A stretch of DNA of 64,000 nt from Chitinophagaceae bacterium (GCA_016720585.1 JADKKH010000006.1:297094-361093), one strand, 5' to 3'. Shown: positions 52,445 to 60,530, counted from the stretch's first letter. Numbers and translations are program-made. The notes: a model not told the origin generated them from the sequence alone.

Positions 52445-52573
52445 CCGCTAACGTTCACCGCTTTAAATAGTAGGGGGATTCAAGGAACGTTCGACCACAA
52501 CTGCTGCAGAGAAATGGTTTGCCGATGATTGCACCACCGTCTGCCCCCTATTATTTAAAACGAGTGTTACAGG
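52445..52573 (-). repeat. attC-like site E7 (different arm sequence)
   Basis: The boxes are CCGCTAAC and GTTACAGG. The arms read GCTTTAAATAGTAGGGGG and CCCCCTATTATTTAAAACG, which pair with each other but share no sequence with the main GGGCTTTGTGC group. Structure is kept while sequence differs. Length 129 bp. Confidence 0.78.
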
Positions 52574-52601
52574 CAGTACTTGAACGTGCATTAATTAGCA
52601 A

Positions 52602-53069
52602 TTACTTTTTATGATTAGTCAATTTATTTTTTATTTCAACAGATAACCTGTTACTGTCAGTCACTACAAAAGTTGCTTTCTGACAATATATACTACTTCC
52701 AAGATATTGTTCATAACCAGAGGTTTTAATTGTAGTAAACGACTCCCAATCTCTTTTTTCTTGAGATAAAAATTCTCCACAAATTAGGTAAGTCCTTTCA
52801 TTTCCTGATGAAAAGTATCCAGCTTTTACATCACGTAAATCAATAACAGTTGGTGGCTGATGTTCATTGAAATCTTTGGCAGCCGAAGTAATTAAAAACT
52901 GAATTACAGAGTCTGGTATTGATTCTTTACTCTCTACGTTTGTAGAATCGATTGAACTTTTAGGATTTGGTTCATTTTTATTTACTTGTGTATTACAACT
53001 AAATAAAATTGTCAAGAAAACTAAGATTGCTACGAATGTGAAATACCTTAAATGATTAAATCTTTTCAT
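52602..53069 (-). CDS. Small lipoprotein of unknown function
   Basis: This 155-residue protein has a lipoprotein signal (VFLTILFSC, Cys near residue 25). An N/S/E-rich linker precedes a compact domain (IQFLITSAAKDFNEHQPPTVIDLRDVKAGYF to SVEIKNKLT). No family is recognised. Its flanking boxes match at 8 of 9 positions (GTTACWGGC). Confidence 0.7.
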   Translation of the reverse strand: MKRFNHLRYFTFVAILVFLTILFSCNTQVNKNEPNPKSSIDSTNVESKESIPDSVIQFLITSAAKDFNEHQPPTVIDLRDVKAGYFSSGNERTYLICGEFLSQEKRDWESFTTIKTSGYEQYLGSSIYCQKATFVVTDSNRLSVEIKNKLTNHKK

Positions 53070-53118
53070 AAACTGATTTTAAAAAATAGGATGTCAATTT
53101 GAGGCCGTTTAAAAGTAT

Positions 53119-53260
53119 TGCCAGTAACGGGCTGGGCTTTGCTGCAGGTGTGGAATTAGTATTCCGTCCGCCGACAACCGCTGCTGACCTGCCTGCCGGT
53201 AGGCAGGTTGGCTGAAGTTTGTTTGTCAAGCCACACTTGCACAAAACCTGATGTTGGCAG
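53119..53260 (-). repeat. attC-like site E8
   Basis: The boxes are TGCCAGTAAC and GTTGGCAG. The arms GGGCTTTGCTGCAGGTGTGG and CCACACTTGCACAAAACC pair with one bulge. CCTGCCTGCCGGTAGGCAGG is nested at 53188-53207. Length 142 bp; one of the clearest sites. Confidence 0.82.
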
Positions 53261-53276
53261 CTCGTGCATGTAATAC

Positions 53277-53747
53277 TTAATCCTGAAAGAACTGAATAAG
53301 ATTGCCATCAGGATCCGCTACTATAAATGTTTTCTTATTATTTACTGGATCTACAACCATTTTTCCATGAAAGGCCAAAGACATAGTAGAAAAGCGTTCA
53401 AATAAAGCATCAATTTGTGGAACTATAAAGCCGAATTTAGAAAACCCCAAAGTTCTCGTCCCTGGAGGGTGTGTTTTCAATAATGAATCTACGGAGACTA
53501 CTTTTTTTAATTCAACAAGTTCTATCATAATTCCTTTGTCAACTAAAACTGCTTGCTTAAAACCTCGAGTTTCGCTATCAACTCTATTCCGGAGCGTTAG
53601 ATTTAGGACTTTGGTATACCAACGAATTGAGCTATCAATATTCGTAACGTTAATTGCCGTATATAATGGTTGAAATGATGCTTTTTGAGCTTTTGCAGTA
53701 AAACTAAGAGTAAAAAATACTATAATTGTTTTCAACATATTTGACAT
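53277..53747 (-). CDS. Exported VOC (glyoxalase-like) family protein
   Basis: This 156-residue protein has a signal peptide (IIVFFTLSFTAKAQ) and one VOC fold: YTAINVTNIDSSIRWYTKVLN at the start and VADPDGNLIQFFQD at the end. The usual metal His in the first strand is not present (TAINV), so a binding role or altered chemistry is possible. The flanking boxes GTTGGCAGC match perfectly over 9 bp. ATG 53738 is an alternative start. Confidence 0.87.
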   Translation of the reverse strand: MSNMLKTIIVFFTLSFTAKAQKASFQPLYTAINVTNIDSSIRWYTKVLNLTLRNRVDSETRGFKQAVLVDKGIMIELVELKKVVSVDSLLKTHPPGTRTLGFSKFGFIVPQIDALFERFSTMSLAFHGKMVVDPVNNKKTFIVADPDGNLIQFFQD

Positions 53748-53799
53748 AAGACGTTTGTTTTTCTAAATTTTGAATTGTTGATCTGCTGCCCATTGCATG

Positions 53800-54013
53800 G
53801 CTGCCAACGTTCGAGCATTTGCGAAGGCAGGGAATTCATTGATTGTCCAGCCCGGTACAAATGCCCTTCCGATAGATATCGGGATGAAAATATGTTGTTG
53901 AAGTTATGAACTAAAGCTGAAAATTGGACGTCGGGCCCGAACCGCTGCCGATGCTTGCACATAGCTGATGTTACATTGTCCAGCCCTGCTTTTACAAATA
54001 CTAATGTTGTGCG
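53800..54013 (-). repeat. attC-like site E9
   Basis: The boxes are GCTGCCAAC and GTTGTGCG. The arms AGCATTTGCGAAGGCAGGG and CCCTGCTTTTACAAATACT pair along most of their length and differ from the main group. Length 214 bp. With the AT-rich flanks it fills the 53748-54060 gap. Confidence 0.78.
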
Positions 54014-54060
54014 TTCGTGCTATTTGTTTCCAAAATTTACATTTCAATTCAGGTAACTAT

Positions 54061-54519
54061 TTATTTAGGTAATTTCCCATCCGAAAAAAAAGTGTCACGA
54101 AATATTTTCCATTGACCTTCATCTTTTTTCCAAACTAACAGGTATCTTCCCTTAGATACAACTTTGCCATTTGAAAGTGAAAAGTATCCTGTACCTTCTT
54201 CAACAAGCAAATTATTATCACCCCATAAACCGGTAGTGATAAAACTTGAACCTGTTATACTGTCCCGAATCATTTCTCCGTAAGCTTTAATTATTTCCGC
54301 TCTACCAATTGTTGACGGGCTGCCATGATTTAGGATTCTCGCATCAATAGTATAAAGATTTCCTAAAGCTATTGAATCATATTTCCTAAGTGCATCTACA
54401 TAGGCTTCTATTTGGACTTGAATTTCTTTTTTAGCAACATTTAAATCAATTACATTTTGAGAGAACGCAGTCATAGAACTGAACAATATTGCTATTAATA
54501 AGATAGGTCTCTTTTTCAT
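54061..54519 (-). CDS. Exported NTF2-like (SnoaL/DUF4440-type) protein
   Basis: This 152-residue protein has a signal peptide (LLIAILFSSMTAFSQ). The NTF2-like domain starts with helix KKEIQVQIEAYVDALRKYD and has GRAEIIKAYGEMI and GRYLLVWKKDEGQWKIF. Its function is unknown. It is a second, distantly related member of the fold in the array. Its flanking boxes match perfectly over 9 bp (GTTGTGCGT). Confidence 0.86.
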   Translation of the reverse strand: MKKRPILLIAILFSSMTAFSQNVIDLNVAKKEIQVQIEAYVDALRKYDSIALGNLYTIDARILNHGSPSTIGRAEIIKAYGEMIRDSITGSSFITTGLWGDNNLLVEEGTGYFSLSNGKVVSKGRYLLVWKKDEGQWKIFRDTFFSDGKLPK

Positions 54520-54568
54520 CTTTTCAATGTTAATTAAATGATGTTTATGATTTCAAATCGGGCTGGTT

Positions 54569-54599
54569 GGGTATTTGGGTAGTAATTGGGTTTGGGGGG
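54569..54599 (+). other. G-rich tract with quadruplex potential
   Basis: Four G-runs of three or more are separated by loops of 5, 8 and 3 nt. It lies in the 54520-54836 gap, upstream of the NTF2-like gene on the opposite strand. The gap otherwise holds site E10. Confidence 0.4.
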
Positions 54600-54684
54600 A
54601 GTACCTTTCGAGCCGACCCGGGGGGGTGACTGTGTGCAGCTTTTTAAAAATGTTGTGTTGGAGTTGATTCATTCATTAGTATGA

Positions 54685-54823
54685 CGCACAACAGGCAGGG
54701 CTTTGTGCAGGTGTGGCATTAGTATTCCGTCCGCCCACAGCCGCTGCTGACCTGCCTGCCGGCAGGCAGGTTGGCTGATGTTTGTTTGTCAATCCACACT
54801 TGCACAAAACCCAATGTTATGCC
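54685..54823 (-). repeat. attC-like site E10
   Basis: The boxes are CGCACAAC and GTTATGCC. The arms CAGGGCTTTGTGCAGGTGTGG and CCACACTTGCACAAAACCC form the model stem of the array. The CCTGCC palindrome is at 54751-54770. Length 139 bp. Confidence 0.85.
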
Positions 54824-54836
54824 AAGTGTTTACATT

Positions 54837-55535
54837 TTATTTATCCTCTTTACTAAATGCTAAGTCTAGTACAAAAACAGTTTTAGAACCGTCAGCGGGT
54901 ATAAAAGATATTGTTGATATCGCTACCCTATAGTATGGCTCAAAGCTGTCGAAGATTTTTCCGATGCATATTTGTGTTCCTTTTTGTTTACCTTTTGAGT
55001 ATGCCGTCTCCCATTTATCATCCTTTATTGAATTTGTGTCAGCAAAAATGGGATGAACCAAATTTAATAATCTTCCATACTCCATCTCAACACTGTCTTT
55101 ATTGGAATAGAAATATTTACACTCTAAAATCATAGGATGTTTATTAAAATCCTCTTTTCCCCCTTTTTCAGTAACCAGAGCAGCATTGCCATAAAACAAC
55201 ATAACTTGAATTGAGTCAGGGTTATATTTAATCAGGCCTTTGTCTGCTGTAATACCTTTGAAAAAGGACGAGGGTTTGAAGTTATTGAAAGTAGTGTCTG
55301 TTAAAATAAATCTCTTATCATTTACAATTACTTCACGAAGGTCTAAACGGGATTTTTCGAGAGGAAGGTTGTAAAAAATATTTTCGATAATCGGATGAAC
55401 TTGTCTGGTCTGCACTGTGTCAGCCGTTTGAGTTGTTTTTTGGGTTTGTGGATTTACAGTCCCAAAGTAAAATGCTGTTGTCCCAATAGTTGCTGTCAAG
55501 GTAGTAACAGTTAAAATTAAAAGTGTTTTCTTCAT
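54837..55535 (-). CDS. Exported or membrane-anchored protein of unknown function
   Basis: From ATG 55535 (MKKTLLILTVTT) the protein is 232 residues with an N-terminal signal anchor. The ORF can also start at 55583 or 55595, but 55595 lies inside the E11 recombination box. A Q/T-rich linker leads to a mixed alpha/beta domain (PIIENIFYNLPLEKSRLDLREVI to VFVLDLAFS). No family is recognised. Its flanking boxes match (GTTATGCC). Confidence 0.72.
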   Translation of the reverse strand: MKKTLLILTVTTLTATIGTTAFYFGTVNPQTQKTTQTADTVQTRQVHPIIENIFYNLPLEKSRLDLREVIVNDKRFILTDTTFNNFKPSSFFKGITADKGLIKYNPDSIQVMLFYGNAALVTEKGGKEDFNKHPMILECKYFYSNKDSVEMEYGRLLNLVHPIFADTNSIKDDKWETAYSKGKQKGTQICIGKIFDSFEPYYRVAISTISFIPADGSKTVFVLDLAFSKEDK

Positions 55536-55590
55536 TGTCTTACCGTTTTTGCCTTGTCCGTTTTGTGTCTGTTGTGTCGTCATAGCATTG

Positions 55591-55793
55591 GGCATAACAA
55601 CGTTCGGGGCTTGCTTGCTGTGGGGGATTGTTGCTGTGTCCGCCCACCCACAAAACCTGATTAAAGAAACGAATTTTTATTGAAAACGTAAAGCCAATAG
55701 GTAAACGGTCAACCCCATAGCAAAAGCTGAACAGGGGAGTGATGCCTGGATTTCCTTTCGTCTGCCCCCATAGCCGTAAACCAATGTTACAGG
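55591..55793 (-). repeat. attC-like site E11
   Basis: The boxes are GGCATAAC and GTTACAGG. The arms GGCTTGCTTGCTGTGGGGG and CCCCCATAGCCGTAAACC pair with few mismatches and form another sequence variant. Length 203 bp. Confidence 0.75.
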
Positions 55794-55805
55794 CAGTGTT
55801 TCTTT

Positions 55806-56171
55806 TCAAGTTGTCCGCAAAATCTTTTCCATTTTCCGTCCTTTCGCCAACTCGTCCACTAACTTGTCTAAATATCTTGCTTGTTTTGTCAACGGGTTTT
55901 CAATTTCTTCAATCCGATAACCGCAAATTACTCCGTTTATTAGTTTGGCGTTGGGGTTTAGCTTTGCTTTGTTGAAAAATGTTTCAAATGTTACTTTATC
56001 GTCAATCAAGGTTTGCAGTTTTTTCTTGTCAAATCCCGTCAGCCATTCTATAACCTGATGCAATTCTTCTTTGGTTCTGCCTTTGCTTTCCACTTTTGTG
56101 ACATAGTGCGGAAATACCGATGCAAAAATCAATTTTGCTATTCGTTCATCGTGTTCGGGTGTTGTTTTCAT
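55806..56171 (-). CDS. DUF2200 family protein
   Basis: This 121-residue cytoplasmic protein begins MKTTPEHDERIAKLIFASVFPHYV in its first 24 residues. LHQVIEWLTGF and INGVICGYRIEEIENPL are characteristic of DUF2200. The function is unknown. It is the last of four closely spaced genes (gaps of 15, 27 and 10 bp) that share one cassette. Confidence 0.87.
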   Translation of the reverse strand: MKTTPEHDERIAKLIFASVFPHYVTKVESKGRTKEELHQVIEWLTGFDKKKLQTLIDDKVTFETFFNKAKLNPNAKLINGVICGYRIEEIENPLTKQARYLDKLVDELAKGRKMEKILRTT

Positions 56172-56181
56172 TTGTCGTGTT

Positions 56182-56613
56182 TTATTTATTGGGATTAGAA
56201 GTAAAATCTACCATCCATTCAATACCGTATTTATCCCTAAACATACCAAAATATGCCCCCCAGGGACTGTCTGCAATAGGAAACTCAACTTGTCCACCTG
56301 CTGAAAGTCCGCTAAACAGTTTATCAGCTTCATCTTTACTTTCGGCACTAATTACAATTTTACTTCTGTTCTCATTTTCATTTGTTCGTCCTATTATTTC
56401 CGGAACATCATTTGCCATTAAAATACTTTTACCGATTGGTAAAGCAATGTGCATTATTTTATTCGCTTCATTTTCTGCGACTGGAAATTCAGCACTTGCT
56501 AAATCTTTGAAACGTATAATTTTGGCGAACTCACCGCCAAATACTGATTTATAAAAATTGAATGCTTCTTCAGCATTGCCGTTAAAGTTAATGTGTGGAT
56601 TGATAGACGCCAT
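56182..56613 (-). CDS. VOC family protein, PhnB-like
   Basis: This 143-residue protein has INPHINFNGNAEEAFNFYKSVF at the start. MHIALPIGKSILMANDV and WGAYFGMFRDKYGIEWMVDF later match the PhnB/YxeA-type VOC proteins. Its metal-binding role is unknown. It is the third of four genes in the same operon-like cassette. Confidence 0.9.
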   Translation of the reverse strand: MASINPHINFNGNAEEAFNFYKSVFGGEFAKIIRFKDLASAEFPVAENEANKIMHIALPIGKSILMANDVPEIIGRTNENENRSKIVISAESKDEADKLFSGLSAGGQVEFPIADSPWGAYFGMFRDKYGIEWMVDFTSNPNK

Positions 56614-56640
56614 ATTTTTTTAATTTTATTGATATTTTAC

Positions 56641-56919
56641 TTATTTAAACCATTTTTGAGCCGAAGGTCTGCGGTGTGGGCAGCCAGGCCAACAGCAGGG
56701 TTGGCGTTTTCCTTCTGATAATTCTTCCAACATACGTTGAATATGTTCTGTTCTTGTTTCTGTTTTTTTGACAATTGTAACCCAACAAATCCATTCGTTG
56801 CGTTGAATAGGCGTTAGTTTGTTCCAACGTTCCAAGATATCAGCTTTGGCTTTTAATGCCTTTAACATATAATCGGGCAGTTTGTGTAAAACGCCTTTGG
56901 CTATAATAATCTTTTCCAT
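56641..56919 (-). CDS. YdeI/OmpD-associated family protein
   Basis: This 92-residue protein has LPDYMLKALKAKADILERWNKL, then a helix-rich end KTETRTEHIQRMLEELSEGKR. These match the YdeI/OmpD-associated (bacteriocin-protection-like) domain. A cysteine-rich tail CCWPGCPHR follows. It is the second gene of the four-gene cassette. Its biochemical role is unknown. Confidence 0.82.
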   Translation of the reverse strand: MEKIIIAKGVLHKLPDYMLKALKAKADILERWNKLTPIQRNEWICWVTIVKKTETRTEHIQRMLEELSEGKRQPCCWPGCPHRRPSAQKWFK

Positions 56920-56934
56920 ATTCTCTTTCGTTTA

Positions 56935-57750
56935 CTATTTCAGTCGTTCTAAAATGCCTTTTCGTTTCACTATGTTTTTATAGTCCCACTGAATTTCTTT
57001 TGATTTTTTGAGCCAACGTTTAAGGTCTTTGGTATTAATGTCTGAAACGGCATTGTAGAAAACAGAAGCGTCTTTAAATTTATCGCCCCGCACTTCCAAC
57101 CATTGTTCATCAAAACTTGCTCCGCTCCAAAACATCAACCGAATGCCCGCTTTCTGCTTGCTGTAACCCACAATAGGGTTTCCGTCTAAAAACCAAACAG
57201 GGTGTCCGTGCCATACTTTGTTTTCAGCTTTAGGCAAGACATTGCTAATTTCCTGCAGCAACAAATTGCAAATGTTTTTGTCGGCTAAGGTTTGTTTGCT
57301 GTTGTAAGAAAGAATGTCCTTGTTGATGTTTTGTATTTTTGTGCTTGTTTTTTTGGTGGATTTAGGATGTGTAATCTGTAAATCTCTTGCTTTCACAAGC
57401 AGCTTAACCGTTTTTTCAATCAGCGTGTAAGGAAAAGGTTTGTCTAACGGAAATTGATATGTCGCCTTTGAAACGTGATATTCTTGTAATTCGCTTGGAA
57501 CGGATTTGCTGTGTCGGGGTGTAATGAATAAACTGATGTGTTTTTTGAAAGCGGCAAAATAAATGAGCCGTCCATCATAGCCTTTGCTGCCATATTCATA
57601 AAACGGCATACCATAGCTTATTCGTTCGTCTGCTATTGGTGCAGCTTTTTTGATTGTCGTCCTAAGTTTTTTCAAAACGGGTTGCACGTCTGTCGGACAA
57701 AACGATATGTATTCGTCAACGTCTTTGAATTTTGCATTACTTGTGTTCAT
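56935..57750 (-). CDS. Double DUF1801 (YdhG-like) protein
   Basis: This 271-residue protein carries two DUF1801-type domains in tandem. The first (about 8-120) has KLRTTIKKAAPIADERISYGMPFYEY and HISLFITP. The second (about 150-265) has LLQEISNVLPKAENKVWHGHPVWFL and GIRLMFWSG. A basic linker joins them. DUF1801 proteins are of unknown function, and a fusion of two is less common. It is the first gene of the four-gene cassette. Confidence 0.85.
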   Translation of the reverse strand: MNTSNAKFKDVDEYISFCPTDVQPVLKKLRTTIKKAAPIADERISYGMPFYEYGSKGYDGRLIYFAAFKKHISLFITPRHSKSVPSELQEYHVSKATYQFPLDKPFPYTLIEKTVKLLVKARDLQITHPKSTKKTSTKIQNINKDILSYNSKQTLADKNICNLLLQEISNVLPKAENKVWHGHPVWFLDGNPIVGYSKQKAGIRLMFWSGASFDEQWLEVRGDKFKDASVFYNAVSDINTKDLKRWLKKSKEIQWDYKNIVKRKGILERLK

Positions 57751-57783
57751 ATGTCAAGTCGTTATGTGTGGTCGTTTAACATT

Positions 57784-57984
57784 GCCTGTAACGTTAAAGC
57801 ATTGGCGCTGTGGCGGCATTCTGTAATCCGTTCAGCCCGGGCTGCTGCTGAATAAAGTTACAAAAGTTGATGATATGTACTGCAGACGGGCTCTATTCGT
57901 CTGCCGAAACTGAAGCAGAGTAGCGAACAAAAAGTTGAGAATATATTCGTCGCCCCGCCATATACGCCAATGCAATGTTAGCGG
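57784..57984 (-). repeat. attC-like site E13
   Basis: The boxes are GCCTGTAAC and GTTAGCGG. The arms GCATTGGCGCTGTGGCGG and CCGCCATATACGCCAATGC pair almost perfectly. The right box includes the stop codon of the DUF4185 gene (57978-57980). Length 201 bp. The label E12 is not used. Confidence 0.85.
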
Positions 57985-59660
57985 ATGCCATACTTAGTTA
58001 ATGAAACGGTTATTATCTTAGGTGAGTAAATGTTTGGATTTAATCTTATCTCTGAAAAATCGGTGTTGTTGGTATCATAACTAATATACATGGTACAGTT
58101 GGTTTTATCATAATACTGAATGAGTTCCCTTCCTAAATAACAAAAGTTGTTTTTTCTGTATTCCGGGGTGCCGGGTATTAACTCCGGACATTCGTAAACA
58201 GTCGCACCCTCAGACCATGGGCCGGTTAACTCATTGGCGGTACGCAACCTGATCCTGTTGTCTAAAAAACCAGGTCCACAAACCATCACCCACTTTTTAA
58301 TATCATTATGGTAACGGATGGTATTACCAGGCTGCTCCGGTAATATAACCGCCATATCAGTGGTATCCATTCCTGGTTTCCACACATTGGCTGTCGAATA
58401 GTACTCCATATGCCCTTTAGGAGAATCGATAAAATTTAAAGGGAACCGGAGCAATATAGTTTGGTTGCGGCTTTTATCAGTAAACAGGTAAAGATAGTTG
58501 CCGTCTTTAACTAGGGAATGAAGATCGTAAATATCAGGATCAAGAAATGTAAATGGTATTAGTTCCGGCGTCCACTGATCCGGCGTGTTGTTTATTGGGT
58601 CAGTTACTTTTGCCAAGCTAAATCCTAAAATAGAAAAATCAAAAATATCATCACCCGGAGTAGGCGCTGTTTTCGCTCCTATTTTAGGCATCAGCACATA
58701 CAAACAGCCTTTGTGCATAAAGGCGTCATTTATCCAATATCTATAGCGTTTAGTAAAGCTTTCAAACACCGGTTTTGGATGTGTGGTATACATGTCTTTC
58801 CAATAATATTTAATATCGTATTTCCCGTTCGCCATACAGGAGGCAACTCCAACCGTGTTTGAAACTAATGTGTGGTCTTTGGCTTGCTGCCGAGATGTAT
58901 CACCACTCTGCCCAACATAGCTATCAGAAAAAAGGAACAGGTCCTCTGTTTCATTTACTACAAGTGAAACATCTCCATCACCACCAAGCCATCCGTCTTT
59001 TAGAGGGAATGCGGGCAAACATTTTCGTTTAAAACTTACCGGAGCATCATTTGTTGGATTTATTGATGGGGATATTGATGATTTGTTAGAAGTAGTATGA
59101 ACTCTTTCCAAAGAAAACTGTCGAATAAAAAATGCTGAATCATTTACATGTGCTTCCATAAATTTTCGCAGTTCAATGGTGGTTGCCGTGATCAATAAAC
59201 CGCCTTCTCTCCAGGAATGCTCTAACAAGTTCTTACTTTTTGTGAGCTGATTGTAAAACCAGGCATAGTTCAATTCGGCCACCCAAAGTGTATCTTTTTC
59301 AATTTTTATTTTGAGAAAGGAATGCAGGGGTTGTATTTGCGTCCTGTACTCTTTACTGCCGATGGTATCGGGTATTTTGGGAACAAGGTCAAGGAATGTA
59401 GTATTGCCAACATAAATAAATACAGCTTCGTATTGTGAAGGGTTATTGGCTTTGCCGTATTTCAGTAGGTAAAAATTATCTCCTGTTTTTTTTATAACAA
59501 TTGTATCATTTTCGTCTAGTGCCCATTTGCTTTCTGCCTGCGGAAACAGGAAGGCCTTCTGTTCTGTAAACAACGGATTAAGTGATAACACAGTTTGCGA
59601 AAGCAGGGCTGACAACTGCATTAATAAAAGTGATAAAATAAAAATGAACTTTAAATACAT
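57978..59660 (-). CDS. Exported DUF4185-like protein
   Basis: This 560-residue protein has a signal peptide (FILSLLLMQLSALLSQ). The C-terminal two thirds shows DGWLGGDGDVSLVV, LFLFSDSYVG, YWINDAFMHKGCLYVLMP and NELTGPWSEG, a five-bladed propeller pattern as in DUF4185. That fold resembles glycoside hydrolase propellers; activity is unproven. It is the largest cassette gene, and its TAA stop sits inside the E13 box. Confidence 0.85.
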   Translation of the reverse strand: MYLKFIFILSLLLMQLSALLSQTVLSLNPLFTEQKAFLFPQAESKWALDENDTIVIKKTGDNFYLLKYGKANNPSQYEAVFIYVGNTTFLDLVPKIPDTIGSKEYRTQIQPLHSFLKIKIEKDTLWVAELNYAWFYNQLTKSKNLLEHSWREGGLLITATTIELRKFMEAHVNDSAFFIRQFSLERVHTTSNKSSISPSINPTNDAPVSFKRKCLPAFPLKDGWLGGDGDVSLVVNETEDLFLFSDSYVGQSGDTSRQQAKDHTLVSNTVGVASCMANGKYDIKYYWKDMYTTHPKPVFESFTKRYRYWINDAFMHKGCLYVLMPKIGAKTAPTPGDDIFDFSILGFSLAKVTDPINNTPDQWTPELIPFTFLDPDIYDLHSLVKDGNYLYLFTDKSRNQTILLRFPLNFIDSPKGHMEYYSTANVWKPGMDTTDMAVILPEQPGNTIRYHNDIKKWVMVCGPGFLDNRIRLRTANELTGPWSEGATVYECPELIPGTPEYRKNNFCYLGRELIQYYDKTNCTMYISYDTNNTDFSEIRLNPNIYSPKIITVSLTKYGIR

Positions 59661-59702
59661 TGGTTATAGTCTTATAAACATCGAGAGCGAATGAAATGGT
59701 TT

Positions 59703-59899
59703 CCCCTAACGTCCAGGGCTTGGCGCAGTGGCGGCATCCGTGTTCCGTCTGCCGGGCCCGTCACCTAACCTGGAAATTGATGTTGAATTTAATTAATATT
59801 TTGTTAGGAACCGGTAAGTATCTGACTGGAGATGATTAATGGGCTGGAAGATCAGGATTTATTCTTAAGCAGCCATTGAGCCAAACCCGCTGTTGGGCG
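59703..59899 (-). repeat. attC-like site E14
   Basis: The boxes are CCCCTAAC and GTTGGGCG. The arms CAGGGCTTGGCGCAGTGGC and GCCATTGAGCCAAACCC pair well. Length 197 bp. It lies directly after parE. Confidence 0.82.
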
Positions 59900-59906
59900 T
59901 TGTTGT

Positions 59907-60209
59907 TTAATCGTTAAGCCTACTTTCGATATCCATTCGCTCATGTAAAATCCTAATTACTTCTAGTGTACCATTTAAAACTCGGTAGAAAATGAGATGA
60001 GATTTGACTTTTGATGCCCGGTACCCTTTTCGAACATGCTCCATTGATTTCCCAGCAGTACTATTCTTACAGATGTAATTGATTTCGTCAACTATTAGGT
60101 TGTAGTATCGGTCAGCTTGCTTCACAGACCATTTTTCAACTGTGTAAAGCCAAATTTCTTCCAAGTCAGAAACAGCCTTTTTACTAAAAATAAAAGGAAG
60201 TAGTTTCAT
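59907..60209 (-). CDS. parE: ParE/RelE-superfamily toxin
   Basis: This 100-residue protein has FIFSKKAVSDLEEIWLYTVEKWSVKQADRYY, split here for description into the N-terminal helix pair. YRVLNGTLEVIRILHERMD ends it, as in ParE. ParE toxins inhibit DNA gyrase. The start overlaps the parD stop by 4 nt (ATGA), so the pair is translationally coupled. Confidence 0.92.
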   Translation of the reverse strand: MKLLPFIFSKKAVSDLEEIWLYTVEKWSVKQADRYYNLIVDEINYICKNSTAGKSMEHVRKGYRASKVKSHLIFYRVLNGTLEVIRILHERMDIESRLND

Positions 60210-60448
60210 AAAAACTTGCTATGCAGCTTCTTTAAATTGGCCTTTGGGTCAAAATTCTTTTCCATTCCACTCTTTTCGCCTTGGGAAAGAGCTTTATTAA
60301 GGTTTTTCATTTTTAATTCTTCTGATTCCAAAAGCCTTAGAGCAGTCCTAATTACTTCACTTGCTGAATTATATTTTCCAGATGAAATTTTAGTGGAAAT
60401 GAATTCCTCAAAGTGTTCCCCCAATAAAATTGATGTGTTACGTGCCAT
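60206..60448 (-). CDS. parD: ParD-like antitoxin
   Basis: This 80-residue protein opens MARNTSILLGEHFEEFISTK, and GKYNSASEVIRTALRLLE is the ribbon-helix-helix DNA-binding core. The C-terminal half is polar and would wrap the toxin. A palindrome 18 bp upstream is a likely operator. Toxin-antitoxin genes are frequent in large cassette arrays, where they stabilise the array. Confidence 0.92.
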   Translation of the reverse strand: MARNTSILLGEHFEEFISTKISSGKYNSASEVIRTALRLLESEELKMKNLNKALSQGEKSGMEKNFDPKANLKKLHSKFL

Positions 60449-60465
60449 TTAGTTCTTTTTATAAA

Positions 60466-60484
60466 AGTACCAATAATTGGTACT
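60466..60484. promoter_or_regulatory. Palindromic operator upstream of parD
   Basis: AGTACCAAT-A-ATTGGTACT is a perfect 9-bp inverted repeat around one base, 18 bp before the parD start. Ribbon-helix-helix antitoxins bind such sites to repress their own operon. Confidence 0.65.
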
Positions 60485-60530
60485 AATTCCAAAAAAAAAC
60501 TCAAAAAATTTATGCACTGAATACAATTAC

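Noticed and set aside
54601..54640. Riboswitch or attenuator upstream of the NTF2-like gene
   Set aside because: GC-rich pairing is possible, but no known riboswitch core could be recognised.
55540..55809. Minus-strand ORF of 89 codons
   Set aside because: It runs through site E11 and the start region of the neighbouring gene in another frame. No start context or protein-like pattern.
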